From Mycobacterium kiyosense (lineage in GTDB: Bacteria > Actinomycetota > Actinomycetes > Mycobacteriales > Mycobacteriaceae), in NCBI GenBank assembly GCA_021654635.1, contig AP025179.1, positions 1,054,001 through 1,118,000 on the forward strand: 64,000 bases of DNA, written 5' to 3'. The translations under genes were made by a program, and so were the position numbers. Under the pieces are notes generated by a model. It saw nothing but the letters and a program-made list of their open reading frames with translations, did not search any database and had not been told where the DNA came from. This document shows, piece after piece, positions 1 through 9,137 of this stretch (position 1 is its first letter; each line of letters starts with the position of its first letter).

Positions 1-297
1 CTCACGCAACGGAACACCAGGGTCGACGCCGTCGAGCAACTCGCGCAGCTGAGCGAGATAACTGTCGAATTCGCCCCAGGGGATCGCGTTCTTCGACGCG
101 TAGTAGCGGAACAGCGTGCGGCGGGAGATACCGGCGGCCTGGGCGACGTCGTCGACGCTCACCTCGGCGAAGCCGCGGGCGGCGAACAGGTCGATGGCGA
201 CGTCGGCGATGTGCAACGGCGTCGTCGAGCGGCGCCGGCCGACCCGCGATTCGGGCAACATCAGCACCCGCCCTTCCATTACGGCACTCGATGCCAT
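1..297 (-). CDS. mftR: MftR, TetR-family regulator of the mycofactocin locus (partial, C-terminus off window)
   Basis: Reading leftward from ATG at 297, 99 codons stay open to the window edge, so only the N-terminal part is present. About residues 25-70 form a TetR helix-turn-helix: [20 protein letters not shown] then [10 protein letters not shown]. It is divergent from mftA with 82 bp between starts, the usual mycofactocin arrangement. MftR is known to repress mft genes and to respond to long-chain acyl-CoA. An inverted repeat lies between the two starts (separate entry). The assignment is secure from context; the ligand-binding domain cannot be judged because it lies outside the window. Confidence 0.93.
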   Translation of the reverse strand, partial: MASSAVMEGRVLMLPESRVGRRRSTTPLHIADVAIDLFAARGFAEVSVDDVAQAAGISRRTLFRYYASKNAIPWGEFDSYLAQLRELLDGVDPGVPLRE

Positions 298-310
298 ATT
301 CTTGTCGACG

Positions 311-334
311 ATTGTGACCCCAACCACTCACAAT
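311..334. promoter_or_regulatory. Inverted repeat in mftR/mftA intergenic region, candidate MftR operator
   Basis: ATTGTGA (311-317) and TCACAAT (328-334) are perfect 7-base arms around a 10-base spacer. The repeat sits 14 bases upstream of the mftR start and 46 bases upstream of the mftA ATG, so one bound dimer could control both directions. The position is typical of TetR-family operators; binding by MftR is inferred. Confidence 0.65.
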
Positions 335-379
335 GTCTATCCCCGGCTATCCCCGAGTTCAGCGAGAAAGGCAAGCGAT

Positions 380-469
380 ATGGACAACGAGAACCAGACC
401 GAGACCGAACTGGTCACCGAGATCCTCGTCGAAGAGGTTTCCATCGACGGCATGTGCGGGGTCTACTGA
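380..469 (+). CDS. mftA: MftA, mycofactocin precursor peptide
   Basis: A 29-residue peptide starting [15 protein letters not shown] and ending IDGMCGVY, the family signature. The last two residues, Val-Tyr, are the substrate: MftC decarboxylates the Tyr and crosslinks it to Val, MftE then releases the cyclised dipeptide and MftD deaminates it, giving the redox core of mycofactocin. The acidic N-terminal part is the leader recognised by MftB. The stop is 2 bases before the mftB GTG, so both are on one transcript. Length and C-terminus are standard. Confidence 0.97.
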   Translation: MDNENQTETELVTEILVEEVSIDGMCGVY

Positions 470-471
470 CC

Positions 472-783
472 GTGCCTGCGCCCGCGCGGACGGGGCGGCT
501 CGACGTGACCGAGTTCGACCCCGACCGCGGCTGGCGCCTGCACCCGCAGGTGGCCGTTCGACCGGAACCATTCGGCGCGCTGTTGTACCACTTCGGTACC
601 CGCAAGCTGTCGTTCCTGAAGAACCGCACCATCCTGGCGGTGGTGGAGTCGCTGGCCGACCATCTCGACGTCCGGTCCGCCTGCCGCGCCGCCGGAATAG
701 ACGATCACGAGCAGGCGCCCTATCTGCACGCCCTGGGCGTGCTGGCCCGCTCCGACATGCTGGTACCCAGGGAGACTCCATGA
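472..783 (+). CDS. mftB: MftB, precursor-peptide chaperone (RRE protein)
   Basis: 103 residues beginning at GTG 472, 2 bases after the mftA stop. The family is a stand-alone PqqD-like recognition element that binds the MftA leader and presents it to MftC. Seen here: a start VPAPARTGRLDVTEFDPD, a PqqD-like middle with GALLYHFGTRKLSFLKN, and a helical C-terminal half. Its TGA overlaps the mftC ATG (ATGA, 780-783), indicating translational coupling. The gene is too short to be found by length alone, but the context leaves little doubt. Confidence 0.95.
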   Translation: MPAPARTGRLDVTEFDPDRGWRLHPQVAVRPEPFGALLYHFGTRKLSFLKNRTILAVVESLADHLDVRSACRAAGIDDHEQAPYLHALGVLARSDMLVPRETP

Positions 784-1982
784 CAGTGCCCGTCCAAGCC
801 GCCCCAGTCCCCAGCTTGATCGAGCAGTTCGAGCACGGCCTCGACGCGCCGATCTGCCTGACCTGGGAGCTCACCTACGCCTGCAATCTGGCGTGCGTGC
901 ACTGCCTGTCGTCGTCGGGCAAGCGCGATCCGCGCGAGCTGTCCACCCGCCAGTGCAAGGACATCATCGACGAGCTGGAACGCATGCAGGTGTTCTACGT
1001 GAACATCGGCGGCGGCGAACCCACTGTGCGCCCAGACTTTTGGGAATTGGTGGACTACGCGACCGAACACCATGTCGGGGTGAAGTTCTCCACCAACGGG
1101 GTGCGCATCACGCCCGAGGTGGCCGCGCGGTTGGCCGCCAGCGACTACGTCGACGTCCAGATCTCGCTGGACGGCGCGACCGCCGAGGTCAACGACGCGG
1201 TGCGGGGCGAGGGATCCTTCGCCATGGCGTGCCGGGCCTTGGAGAACCTCGCCGCGGCCGGCTTCAAAGACGCGAAGATCTCGGTGGTGGTCACCCGGCA
1301 CAACGTCGGCCAGCTCGACGAGTTCGCCGCGCTGGCCAGCCGGTACGGGGCGACGCTGCGGATCACCCGGTTGCGGCCCTCCGGGCGCGGCGCCGACGTC
1401 TGGGAGGATCTGCACCCGACCGCAGAGCAGCAGAAGCAGCTGTACGACTGGCTGGTCGCCAAGGGTGAGCGGGTGCTCACCGGCGACTCGTTCTTCCACC
1501 TGGCGCCGCTGGGTGCTGCCGGCGCGCTGTCGGGTCTGAACATGTGCGGCGCCGGCCGGGTGGTGTGCCTGATCGACCCGGTGGGCGACGTCTACGCCTG
1601 CCCGTTCGCCATCCACGACCGCTTCCTGGCCGGAAACATCCTGTCCGACACAGGTTTCGGTACCGGCTTTGCGAATGTCTGGAAGTACGCCCCGCTGTTC
1701 CGCGAGCTGCGTGAGCCGCAGTCGGCAGGTGCGTGCGGCAGCTGCGGGCACTACGACAGTTGCCGCGGCGGCTGCATGGCGGCGAAGTTCTTCACGGGTC
1801 TGCCGCTGGACGGTCCGGATCCCGAATGCGTCCAGGGCTACGGCGGCCCGGCGCTGGCAGCCGAACGCCAGACACCGCGTCCTCGTGTCGACCACTCGCG
1901 CGGCCGGCGGCTCAGTGCCCCGGTGCCGCTCACCCTCTCCGTGAGACCGCCGACCCGGCTCTGCAACGAAAGCCCCGTGTAG
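780..1982 (+). CDS. mftC: MftC, radical SAM/SPASM maturase
   Basis: 400 residues. The radical SAM cluster motif CNLACVHC is at residues 35-42 (Cys35, Cys39, Cys42), followed by a GGGEP motif about 60 residues later that contacts SAM. The C-terminal SPASM region has the expected cysteine clusters (CGAGRVVC, DVYACPF, CGSCGHYDSCRGGC) for auxiliary FeS centres. MftC removes the C-terminal Tyr carboxylate of MftA and forms a carbon-carbon bond to the preceding Val. Start ATG 780 overlaps mftB. The last ~35 residues after the SPASM cysteines are low-complexity, as in homologues. Confidence 0.97.
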   Translation: MTVPVQAAPVPSLIEQFEHGLDAPICLTWELTYACNLACVHCLSSSGKRDPRELSTRQCKDIIDELERMQVFYVNIGGGEPTVRPDFWELVDYATEHHVGVKFSTNGVRITPEVAARLAASDYVDVQISLDGATAEVNDAVRGEGSFAMACRALENLAAAGFKDAKISVVVTRHNVGQLDEFAALASRYGATLRITRLRPSGRGADVWEDLHPTAEQQKQLYDWLVAKGERVLTGDSFFHLAPLGAAGALSGLNMCGAGRVVCLIDPVGDVYACPFAIHDRFLAGNILSDTGFGTGFANVWKYAPLFRELREPQSAGACGSCGHYDSCRGGCMAAKFFTGLPLDGPDPECVQGYGGPALAAERQTPRPRVDHSRGRRLSAPVPLTLSVRPPTRLCNESPV

Positions 1983-1984
1983 TC

Positions 1985-3161
1985 ATGGCAGACCAATGGT
2001 TTGAAACCGTCGCAATCGCTCAACAACGCGCTAAGCGGCGGCTGCCGAAATCGGTCTATTCGTCTTTGATTTCCGCCAGCGAAAAAGGCGTGACGGTTGC
2101 CGACAATGTCGCGGCGTTCAGCGAACTCGGCTTCGCGCCCCACGTCGTCGGCGCGAGCGAAAAGCGGGACCTCGCAACCACCGTTATGGGACAAGACATC
2201 TCGCTGCCGGTGCTGATCTCGCCCACCGGAGTGCAGGCGGTGGACCCGGACGGCGAGGTGGCCGTCGCGCGGGCCGCTGCGGCCCGCGGCACCGCAATGG
2301 GCCTGTCGTCGTTCGCCAGCAAGCCGATCGAGGAAGTCATCGCCGCCAACCCCAAGATCTTCTTCCAGGTCTACTGGCTGGGCAGCAGGGACTCGATCGC
2401 CGAGCGGGTCGAGCGGGCCCGGCAAGCGGGCGCGGTCGGCTTGATCGTCACCACCGACTGGTCGTTCTCGCACGGGCGCGACTGGGGCAGTCCCAAGATT
2501 CCCGAGCAGATGAACCTCAAGACCACGTTGCGGATGTCGCCGGAGGCGATCTTCAAGCCGCGGTGGTTGTGGAAGTTCGGCAAGACGTTGCGACCGCCGG
2601 ACCTGCGGGTGCCCAATCAGGGCCGGCGCGGCGAGACCGGCCCGACGTTCTTCGAGGCTTACGGCGAGTGGATGGGAACGCCGCCACCGACCTGGGAAGA
2701 CATCGCCTGGCTGCGGGAGTTGTGGGGCGGTCCGTTCATGCTCAAGGGGTGTGATGCGCGTCGATGACGCGAAAAGGGCTGTGGATGCCGGTGTTTCGGC
2801 GATCTCGGTGTCCAATCACGGCGGCAACAACCTGGATGGCACGCCGGCCTCGATCCGTGCTCTGCCGCCCATTGCCGACGCGGTCGGCGACCAGGTCGAG
2901 GTGCTGTTCGACGGCGGTATCCGGCGCGGCAGCGATGTCGTCAAGGCGGTGGCGCTGGGGGCGCGCGCGGTGATGATCGGGCGGGCGTACCTGTGGGGGC
3001 TGGCCGCGGCCGGCCAACCCGGTGTCGAGAACGTCCTGGACATCCTGCGCGGTGGCATCGACTCGGCGCTGATGGGCCTCGGGCTCTCGTCGATCCACGA
3101 CCTGCGTCCCGATGACATTTTGATCCCGGACGGCTTCACCCGGGCATTGGGCGTGGGCTGA
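1985..3161 (+). CDS. mftD: MftD, FMN-dependent oxidase of mycofactocin pathway (frameshifted)
   Basis: A lactate-dehydrogenase-like FMN enzyme that oxidatively deaminates the cyclised dipeptide AHDP to pre-mycofactocin. The N-terminal part (MADQWFETVA...) runs to about 2745, and the rest continues in another frame as VMRVDDAKRAVDAG, ISVSNHGGNN and the phosphate-binding DGGIRRGSDVVKA. The break is at the G-run 2746-2749, where removing one G restores a 391-residue protein of normal length. With many similar lesions in this window, a sequence error is likelier than loss of function. It starts 2 bases after the mftC stop. Confidence 0.9.
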
Positions 3162-3371
3162 GGCGGATTGCGCGACTTGTACCACAGACTTCGACGGCGC
3201 GAAAGAGGCTGAAACGCCTAACGAAAATCGGGTCTTGAATAGGTGATACGGGCGTGGCAGTCGTGGCGAACGAGCACTGATTTTTTCCGCCAATCAAGAG
3301 GGTTGAAAAATTTTTGAATTGGTAGGGCAACAATTGGTGCACGCCAGGTTAATTCGTCCTACCATCGGCAA

Positions 3372-4076
3372 GTGCCAATGCTCGGCGGACTGGGAAGTGC
3401 GACGTCTAGTCAGCTATTGATATCCACCCCGTCGTCAATTTTGATTCCGTTGGGTTCCACCGAACAGCATGGCCCGCACCTGCCGTTGGACACCGACACC
3501 CGAATCGCGACCGCCGTCGCCGGCGCGATCGGTGCCCGCCTCGACTGGCCGGTGGCGCCCGCGATCGCCTACGGCGCCAGCGGCGAGCACCAGAGTTTCG
3601 CCGGAACGATCTCGATCGGCACCGAGGCTCTGGCCGCCCTGCTGGTCGAGTACGGGCGCTCGGCCACCGGCTGGACGCGGCGCCTGGTCTTCGTCAACGG
3701 CCATGGCGGCAATGTCGCAGCCCTGACCCACGCGGTCAGCTTGTTGCGGTCCGAAGGCCGCGACGCCGGCTGGTGCCCGTGTGTGTCCGGCGGCGGCGAC
3801 GCGCATGCCGGTCACACCGAAACTTCGGTCCTACTGCACATTTCACCGGAGGCCGTCCGCACCGAGCGGATCCGGGCGGGCAACGACGCGCCACTGCGCG
3901 AGTTACTACCGGCGATGCGCCGGGGCGGGGTGGCGGCAGTGAGCGACATCGGCGTGCTGGGGGACCCCACCACGGCCACCGCGGTCGAGGGGAGGCGGAT
4001 CTTTGCTGAGATGGTCGACGACGGTATCGGTCGTATCGCCCGGTGGCGGCCCGGGGCCGACGGGATGTTGACATGA
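3372..4076 (+). CDS. mftE: MftE, creatininase-family peptidase
   Basis: 234 residues if the GTG at 3372 is used (an ATG follows at 3378). Creatininase-fold metal site: [21 protein letters not shown] and [10 protein letters not shown] carry the metal-binding His/Asp/Glu. MftE cuts processed MftA to release the modified Val-Tyr dipeptide (AHDP). Upstream and in frame, NSSYHRQ (3351-3371) looks like conserved family sequence, but the codon before it is GTT, so the true start is uncertain. A 210-bp gap separates it from mftD; its stop overlaps mftF (ATGA). Confidence 0.94.
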   Translation: MPMLGGLGSATSSQLLISTPSSILIPLGSTEQHGPHLPLDTDTRIATAVAGAIGARLDWPVAPAIAYGASGEHQSFAGTISIGTEALAALLVEYGRSATGWTRRLVFVNGHGGNVAALTHAVSLLRSEGRDAGWCPCVSGGGDAHAGHTETSVLLHISPEAVRTERIRAGNDAPLRELLPAMRRGGVAAVSDIGVLGDPTTATAVEGRRIFAEMVDDGIGRIARWRPGADGMLT

Positions 4077-5485
4077 CACAAACCCGACTGCCGAACGGGT
4101 TTGCGGTGCAGGTCGATCGTCGCGTGCGGGTACTCGGCGACGGCAAGGCCCTGCTCGGTGGCTCACCGACCCGGTTACTGCGGTTGGCGCCCGCCGCGCA
4201 GAGCATGCTGTGCGACGGCCGCCTGCAAGTCCAGGACGAGGTCAGCGCCCAGCTGGCCCGCACCCTGCTCGACGCGACGGTAGCCCATCCACGGCCGGCC
4301 ACCGGTCCGTCACACCGCGACGTCACCGTCGTTATTCCGGTGCGCGACAACGTAATCGGCGTGCGCCGGCTGGTGGAATCACTGCGCGGCCTGCGGGTCA
4401 TCGTGGTGGACGACGGCTCGGTGCGCCCGGTGGAACTCGACGATTTCGCCGGCGTCTACTGTGACGTCGAAGTTCTGCACCACCCCCGCAGCAGGGGCCC
4501 GGCGGCCGCCCGCAACACCGGCCTGGCCGCCTGCACCACCGACTTCGTCGCGTTCCTGGACTCGGATGTGGCGCCGCGACGCGGGTGGCTGGAGGCCCTG
4601 CTCGGCCACTTCTGCGATCCCACTGTCGCGCTGGTGGCGCCGCGCATCGTCGGCCTGATGCCGACCGAGAATGTGATTGCCCGCTACGAGGCCGTGCACT
4701 CGTCGCTCGACCTGGGCCTGCGGGAGGCGCCGGTACTGCCGCACAGCACGGTGTCCTATGTGCCCAGCGCCGCGATCGTCTGCCGCACCTCGGCGATCCG
4801 CGGGGTGGGTGGCTTCGACGAGACACTGCACTCCGGAGAAGACGTCGACTTGTGTTGGCGGCTGGTGGAAGCCGGTGCCCGGTTGCGCTACGAACCGATC
4901 GCGCGGGTCGCGCACGACCATCGGACCGAATTGCGGGACTGGATCGCCCGTAAGGCCTTCTACGGTGGTTCGGCGGCACCGCTGTCGGTGCGGCACCCCG
5001 ACAAGACCGCACCGGTGGTCATCTCCGGGTGGGCATTGATGGCCTGGATCCTGATGTCGCTCGGGACCGGACTGGCCCAGCTGGCCTCGATAATGGTGGC
5101 GCTGGTCACCGGTCGGCGCATCGCCAAGGCGATGCGCAGCGCCGAGACGTCACTGTGGGATGTGATCGTGGTCGCCACCCGGGGGTTGTGGTCGGCCGCG
5201 CTGCAACTGGCGTCGGCGCTGTGTCGGCATTACTGGCCGGTGGCGCTGATCGCGGCGATCGTGTCCCGGCACTTCAGGCGGGTCGTGGTGGTCGCGGCGG
5301 TGGTGGACGGTGTGGCGGATTGGCTGCGCCGGCGCGATGCGGCGGAGGACGACGCCGAACCGATCGGATTGCTGACCTTCCTGTTGCTCAAGCGGGTCGA
5401 CGATCTGGCCTACGGAATCGGCTTGTGGTACGGGGTGCTGCGGGAACGCAACCTCAGCGCGCTCAAGCCGCAGATCCGGACGTAG
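4073..5485 (+). CDS. mftF: MftF, family 2 glycosyltransferase
   Basis: 470 residues. A GT2 GT-A domain follows an ~80-residue N-terminal extension: [10 protein letters not shown], the nucleotide-binding DDGS at about 113-116, and DSDVAP as the DxD-type metal motif near 165. A hydrophobic stretch ([18 protein letters not shown]) near 310-345 and further hydrophobic segments suggest membrane association. MftF adds beta-1,4-glucose units to pre-mycofactocin. ATG 4073 overlaps the mftE stop by 4 bases, so the two are translationally coupled. Confidence 0.95.
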   Translation: MTQTRLPNGFAVQVDRRVRVLGDGKALLGGSPTRLLRLAPAAQSMLCDGRLQVQDEVSAQLARTLLDATVAHPRPATGPSHRDVTVVIPVRDNVIGVRRLVESLRGLRVIVVDDGSVRPVELDDFAGVYCDVEVLHHPRSRGPAAARNTGLAACTTDFVAFLDSDVAPRRGWLEALLGHFCDPTVALVAPRIVGLMPTENVIARYEAVHSSLDLGLREAPVLPHSTVSYVPSAAIVCRTSAIRGVGGFDETLHSGEDVDLCWRLVEAGARLRYEPIARVAHDHRTELRDWIARKAFYGGSAAPLSVRHPDKTAPVVISGWALMAWILMSLGTGLAQLASIMVALVTGRRIAKAMRSAETSLWDVIVVATRGLWSAALQLASALCRHYWPVALIAAIVSRHFRRVVVVAAVVDGVADWLRRRDAAEDDAEPIGLLTFLLLKRVDDLAYGIGLWYGVLRERNLSALKPQIRT

Positions 5486-5493
5486 CGGCCGGC

Positions 5494-6936
5494 TTGTCCG
5501 CGGTCGCCGGGCACAGCGACGTCTTGGTCGTCGGCGCCGGAAGCGCTGGTTCGGTTGTTGCCGAACGTCTTTCCACCGACCCCAGCCGCACCGTGCGGGT
5601 TCTGGAAGCCGGGCCCGGATTGTCCGATGCCGCCCTGTTGGCCCGCACCCGCAACGGGCTGCAACTGCCGATCGGGTCGGGCAGCCCGCTGGCCGAGCGT
5701 TATCTGACGACGCTGACCGATCATCCGGTGCACCGGATGCCGATCGTGCGGGGCACCACGTTGGGCGGTTCCGGCGCCGTCAACGGCGGCTACTTCTGCC
5801 GGGGCCTACCCGGCGACTTCGACGGGCTCGGGCTGCCGGGTTGGGCGTGGTCCGACGTGCTGGAGCATTTCCGTGCCATCGAGACCGACCTCGATTTCGA
5901 CACTGCCGTGCACGGTGGCAGCGGGCCCATCGCGGTTCGGCGGACGTCGGAGTTCACCGGTACCTCCGATGCGTTCGTCGCAGCTGCCGAGCGTGCCGGA
6001 TTCAGCTGGCTGCCGGACCTCAATGATGTTGGGCCGCAGCTACCTTCGGGTATCGGCGCGGTGCCGCTGAACATCGTCGACGGCGTGCGTACCGGCCCTG
6101 GGGCGGCCTTTCTGTTGCCGGCGCTGCGGCGCCCCAATCTGACCCTGTCGGAGCGCACCCGCGCCCTGCGGTTGTGCTTCTCCGGCGTCACCGTGGCGGG
6201 GGTCGATGCGGTCGGTCCGGACGGCCCCGTGGTTTTTACTGCTGATCGAATCGTATTGTGCGCGGGCGCGATTCGATCGGCGCAGTTGCTGATGCTGTCG
6301 GGGGTGGGGCAGGAGGCGATGCTGCGGGAGGCCGGGGTCGACGTGCGCGCGACGTTGCCGGTCGGTGCCCGGTGCAGCGATCATCCGGAATGGGTGATGC
6401 CCACCGACTGGAACGTGGCAGTGGATCGGCCGGTGCTGGAGGTGGTGCTGACCACCGCTGACGGCATCGAGATTCGGCCGTACACCGGCGGTTTCGTGGC
6501 GATGACCGGTGATGGCAGTGCCGGGCACCGGGACTGGCCGCATGTCGGTGTTGCGCTGATGCGGCCGCGGTCGCGCGGACGGATCACCCTGACCTCAGCG
6601 GATCCCGGTGTGCCGCCCCGGATCGAACATCGCTACGACAGCGAACCCGGTGACGTCGCAGACCTGCAGGCGGGTGTCGAGCTGGCTCGCGAATTATGCG
6701 GTACCGCAACGCATATCGGACCGTCGGCTTGGTCGACGTCGCAGCACCTGTGCGGCAGCGCCCCGATGGGCCGCACGGGTGATTCAAATGCTGTCGTCGA
6801 CAATAAGTGTCGCGTTGTCGGCTTCGAAAACCTCTGGGTGATAGACGGTTCCGTGCTGCCGGTGGTCCCCAGCCGCGGGCCGCACGCCACCATCGTGATG
6901 CTTGCGCACCGTGCGGCGGAATTCGTTCAGGAGTAA
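5494..6936 (+). CDS. mftG: MftG, GMC-family flavin oxidoreductase
   Basis: About 480 residues from TTG 5494, the only start candidate between the mftF stop and the FAD motif; GTG 5425 inside mftF is an alternative. VLVVGAGSAGSVVAERLS is the Rossmann FAD-binding motif. The C-terminal GMC signature includes the catalytic-site His in TSQHLCGSAPMG and the closing SRGPHATIVMLAHRAA. In mycobacteria MftG is reported to pass electrons from reduced mycofactocin to the respiratory chain. It is last in the operon and convergent with the PE gene (30-bp gap). Confidence 0.92.
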   Translation: MSAVAGHSDVLVVGAGSAGSVVAERLSTDPSRTVRVLEAGPGLSDAALLARTRNGLQLPIGSGSPLAERYLTTLTDHPVHRMPIVRGTTLGGSGAVNGGYFCRGLPGDFDGLGLPGWAWSDVLEHFRAIETDLDFDTAVHGGSGPIAVRRTSEFTGTSDAFVAAAERAGFSWLPDLNDVGPQLPSGIGAVPLNIVDGVRTGPGAAFLLPALRRPNLTLSERTRALRLCFSGVTVAGVDAVGPDGPVVFTADRIVLCAGAIRSAQLLMLSGVGQEAMLREAGVDVRATLPVGARCSDHPEWVMPTDWNVAVDRPVLEVVLTTADGIEIRPYTGGFVAMTGDGSAGHRDWPHVGVALMRPRSRGRITLTSADPGVPPRIEHRYDSEPGDVADLQAGVELARELCGTATHIGPSAWSTSQHLCGSAPMGRTGDSNAVVDNKCRVVGFENLWVIDGSVLPVVPSRGPHATIVMLAHRAAEFVQE

Positions 6937-6966
6937 ATCTCGCCAAAGCGCGCGGCGGTCGGAAAA

Positions 6967-7650
6967 TCAGCCGCTAGCAGCCGAGCTCTCGTAGATCGTT
7001 CCGACGCGTCCGGTCGAGGATGTGGTGGTCGCGGGTACCGCCCGTGCCGCCAGCGGAGCCGGCAGCGCCGAGACCGCTGACGCCTGAGTGTCCACTTCGA
7101 CGACCTGCGCGGCGCCGGCCTGCAGCGACGGGATCGGTTGACGCGTCACCGACCCCACCGATCCCGCCGCTACTGCCGACCCCGGCGAACCCACCGACCC
7201 GAGCTGGGTGGCCGGTGTTGTCGCAGGGCCCCCCGGCCCCAACGGTCCAACAAGTGCCGTCGGCGTTGGTGCGCCGGCGGCGGGCGCCACCTGGGCGCCG
7301 TGACTGAGTACCGAGCGTCCCAGCGTCGGCGCAGGCAGGGCCGCGTCGGTCTGGATGCTTGCGACGTTCGTCGCTTCGCTCAGGCCGTACTGCTGAGCGC
7401 CGAGACCCATCAGTTCCACGAACTGGTTGTGGAAGGCCGCGGCCTGCGCGCTGATCGCCTGGAATGCCTGGGCGTGCGCCCCGAACATGGCCGCGATCGC
7501 TGCCGAGACCTCGTCCGCGCCCGCGGGTGCCAGTGCGCCCATCGTCGGACCTACCGCCATTGCGGTGGCGTCGTTGACCGCCGTACCGATATTCGCCAAA
7601 TCCGTTGCCGCAGCGGCAACATAGTCTGGCGCGGCGATTACATACGACAT
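6967..7650 (-). CDS. PE family protein
   Basis: 227 residues from ATG 7650 (MSYVIAAPDYVAAAATDL). The first ~95 residues are a typical PE domain: two long Ala-rich helices, DEVSAAIAAMFGAHAQ and a QAISAQAAAFHNQFV segment. The rest is Ala/Pro/Gly/Ser-rich without PGRS repeats. PE proteins are usually exported by ESX type VII systems and often pair with PPE proteins; no PPE gene is adjacent. A perfect 12-bp palindrome lies just upstream (separate entry). No specific function can be assigned. Confidence 0.9.
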   Translation of the reverse strand: MSYVIAAPDYVAAAATDLANIGTAVNDATAMAVGPTMGALAPAGADEVSAAIAAMFGAHAQAFQAISAQAAAFHNQFVELMGLGAQQYGLSEATNVASIQTDAALPAPTLGRSVLSHGAQVAPAAGAPTPTALVGPLGPGGPATTPATQLGSVGSPGSAVAAGSVGSVTRQPIPSLQAGAAQVVEVDTQASAVSALPAPLAARAVPATTTSSTGRVGTIYESSAASG

Positions 7651-7659
7651 TCCGGTCCC

Positions 7660-7671
7660 CCAGCTAGCTGG
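7660..7671 (-). promoter_or_regulatory. 12-bp palindrome upstream of PE gene
   Basis: CCAGCTAGCTGG is its own reverse complement and lies 10-21 bases upstream of the PE start, just before a purine-rich GGGGGA segment that could act as ribosome binding site. It might be an operator or an mRNA hairpin; a palindrome this short can also arise by chance. Confidence 0.3.
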
Positions 7672-7832
7672 ATAGAGTCCGCTGCCCACCTACGAACCTT
7701 GCCCCCAGGGTCAAATGCTAGCCACGGGCGCGGGGTCGCCGCGGGGTTTTCGCGAAATCCGTTCCGGCCGCCTGGCCGGGCGCGGCTACCGCCGACCGGA
7801 CACGATGCGGCGGACCGGGTGCAGCCGGCGGG

Positions 7833-9102
7833 CTACCGCAGCGAGTAGCGAATCGGCATGTGCTTGAGCCCGCCCACGAAAGTGGTGGCGGACAGCTGGG
7901 GTTCGCCGTTGAATTCGATGGACTTCAGTCGCGGCAGCAGCTCGGAGAAGAAGCTGCTGATCTCCATCCGGGCCAGGGCCGCGCCCAGGCAGAAGTGGAT
8001 CCCGTGGCCGAATGCCAAGTGCCGGTTCGGGTCTCGTGCGACGTCGAAGCGGAACGGATCGTCGAACACCTCCTCGTCGCGGTTGGCCGAGACGTAGGAC
8101 AGATACACCGATTCGCCTTTGGCGATGGGGACTCCGCGCACGGTGGTGTCAGCCGTGGCGGTGCGCATGAACTCCTTGACCGGCGTCACCCAGCGGACCA
8201 TTTCCTCGGTGGCCAGCGGCATCAGTTCGGGGTGGTCGGTCAAGCGCCGTAACTGATCCGGGTTTTCGATCGGCGCTCGCAGTCCACCGGAGATGGTCGC
8301 GCTGGTGGTGTCGTGACCGGCGGTGGCCACGATCACGTAGTAGGACGCGGTGTCCATGTCCGACAACGGCTCGCCGTCGATGCGGGCATTGGCGATGGCC
8401 GACGCCAGGTCCTCGGTCGGGTTGGCCCGTCGCGAGGCGGTGAGCTCGTTGAAGTAGGCGAAGAACTCGAACAGCACCTGCAGCTGCTCTTCGGGGGTGG
8501 TGCCGCGCCGGAACTCGGTGTCGTCACCGCCGAAGAGCTCCTGGGTGAGGCTGAGCATCCGGGGGGAAGTCCGACTCGGGCAGACCCAGCAGCGACAAGA
8601 TGACATAGAGCGGGTAGCGCTGGCCGACCTCGGTGGCGAAGTCGCATTCGGTACCGGCTTCCAGCATCTTGTCGACGTGGATCTTGGCCAGCTCGTCGAC
8701 CCGTACCTTCAGCGCCCGCATCGCCTTGGGGCGAAACCAGTCCGCCCCGATGGCCCGGACCGCCCGGTGCTGCGGGTCGTCCATGTGCACGAGGGTGCGC
8801 AGTCCCATCCCGCTGTCGAGCAGCGACTGCGCCAGGTCGTCGGCCTCGGCCGGTGCCAGCAGCGGGCGGGGTGCACTGATGAACAGCTCGTTGTTGCGTT
8901 CGATCTCCATGACGTCGGCGTGCTTGGTGATCGCCCAGAACGGCCGGAACGGGGGACGATCGACCAGCGACACCGGCGCGTGTGCCCGCAGGTGGGTCAT
9001 GGCCGCGTGCAGCCGCGGCTCGTCGGCGTAGGCGGTGGGGTCGGCGAAGATCTTGGCGGCGTCTTCGATGATCGGTGTGCCCATCTCTTGAGTGTCGGTC
9101 AT
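7833..9102 (-). CDS. Cytochrome P450 (frameshifted)
   Basis: A bacterial soluble P450 of 422 residues after correcting one frameshift. N-terminal part from ATG 9102 (MTDTQEMGTPIIED); the C-terminal part has the I-helix oxygen-activation motif AGHDTTSATISGG, the K-helix ExxR (EEMVR) and the heme-ligand loop FGHGIHFCLGAALARME. The frames join at the G-run 8561-8566 on the plus strand, where one extra base breaks LGLPESDFPP-MLSLTQELF. The motifs resemble mycobacterial CYP125/CYP142/CYP189-like enzymes, but the subfamily and substrate cannot be stated. The gene is 35 bp downstream of the PE_PGRS gene on the same strand. Confidence 0.88.
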
Positions 9103-9137
9103 CGGGGGTCCGTGTGGCGAGGGTCGCCGGGTGGCGG

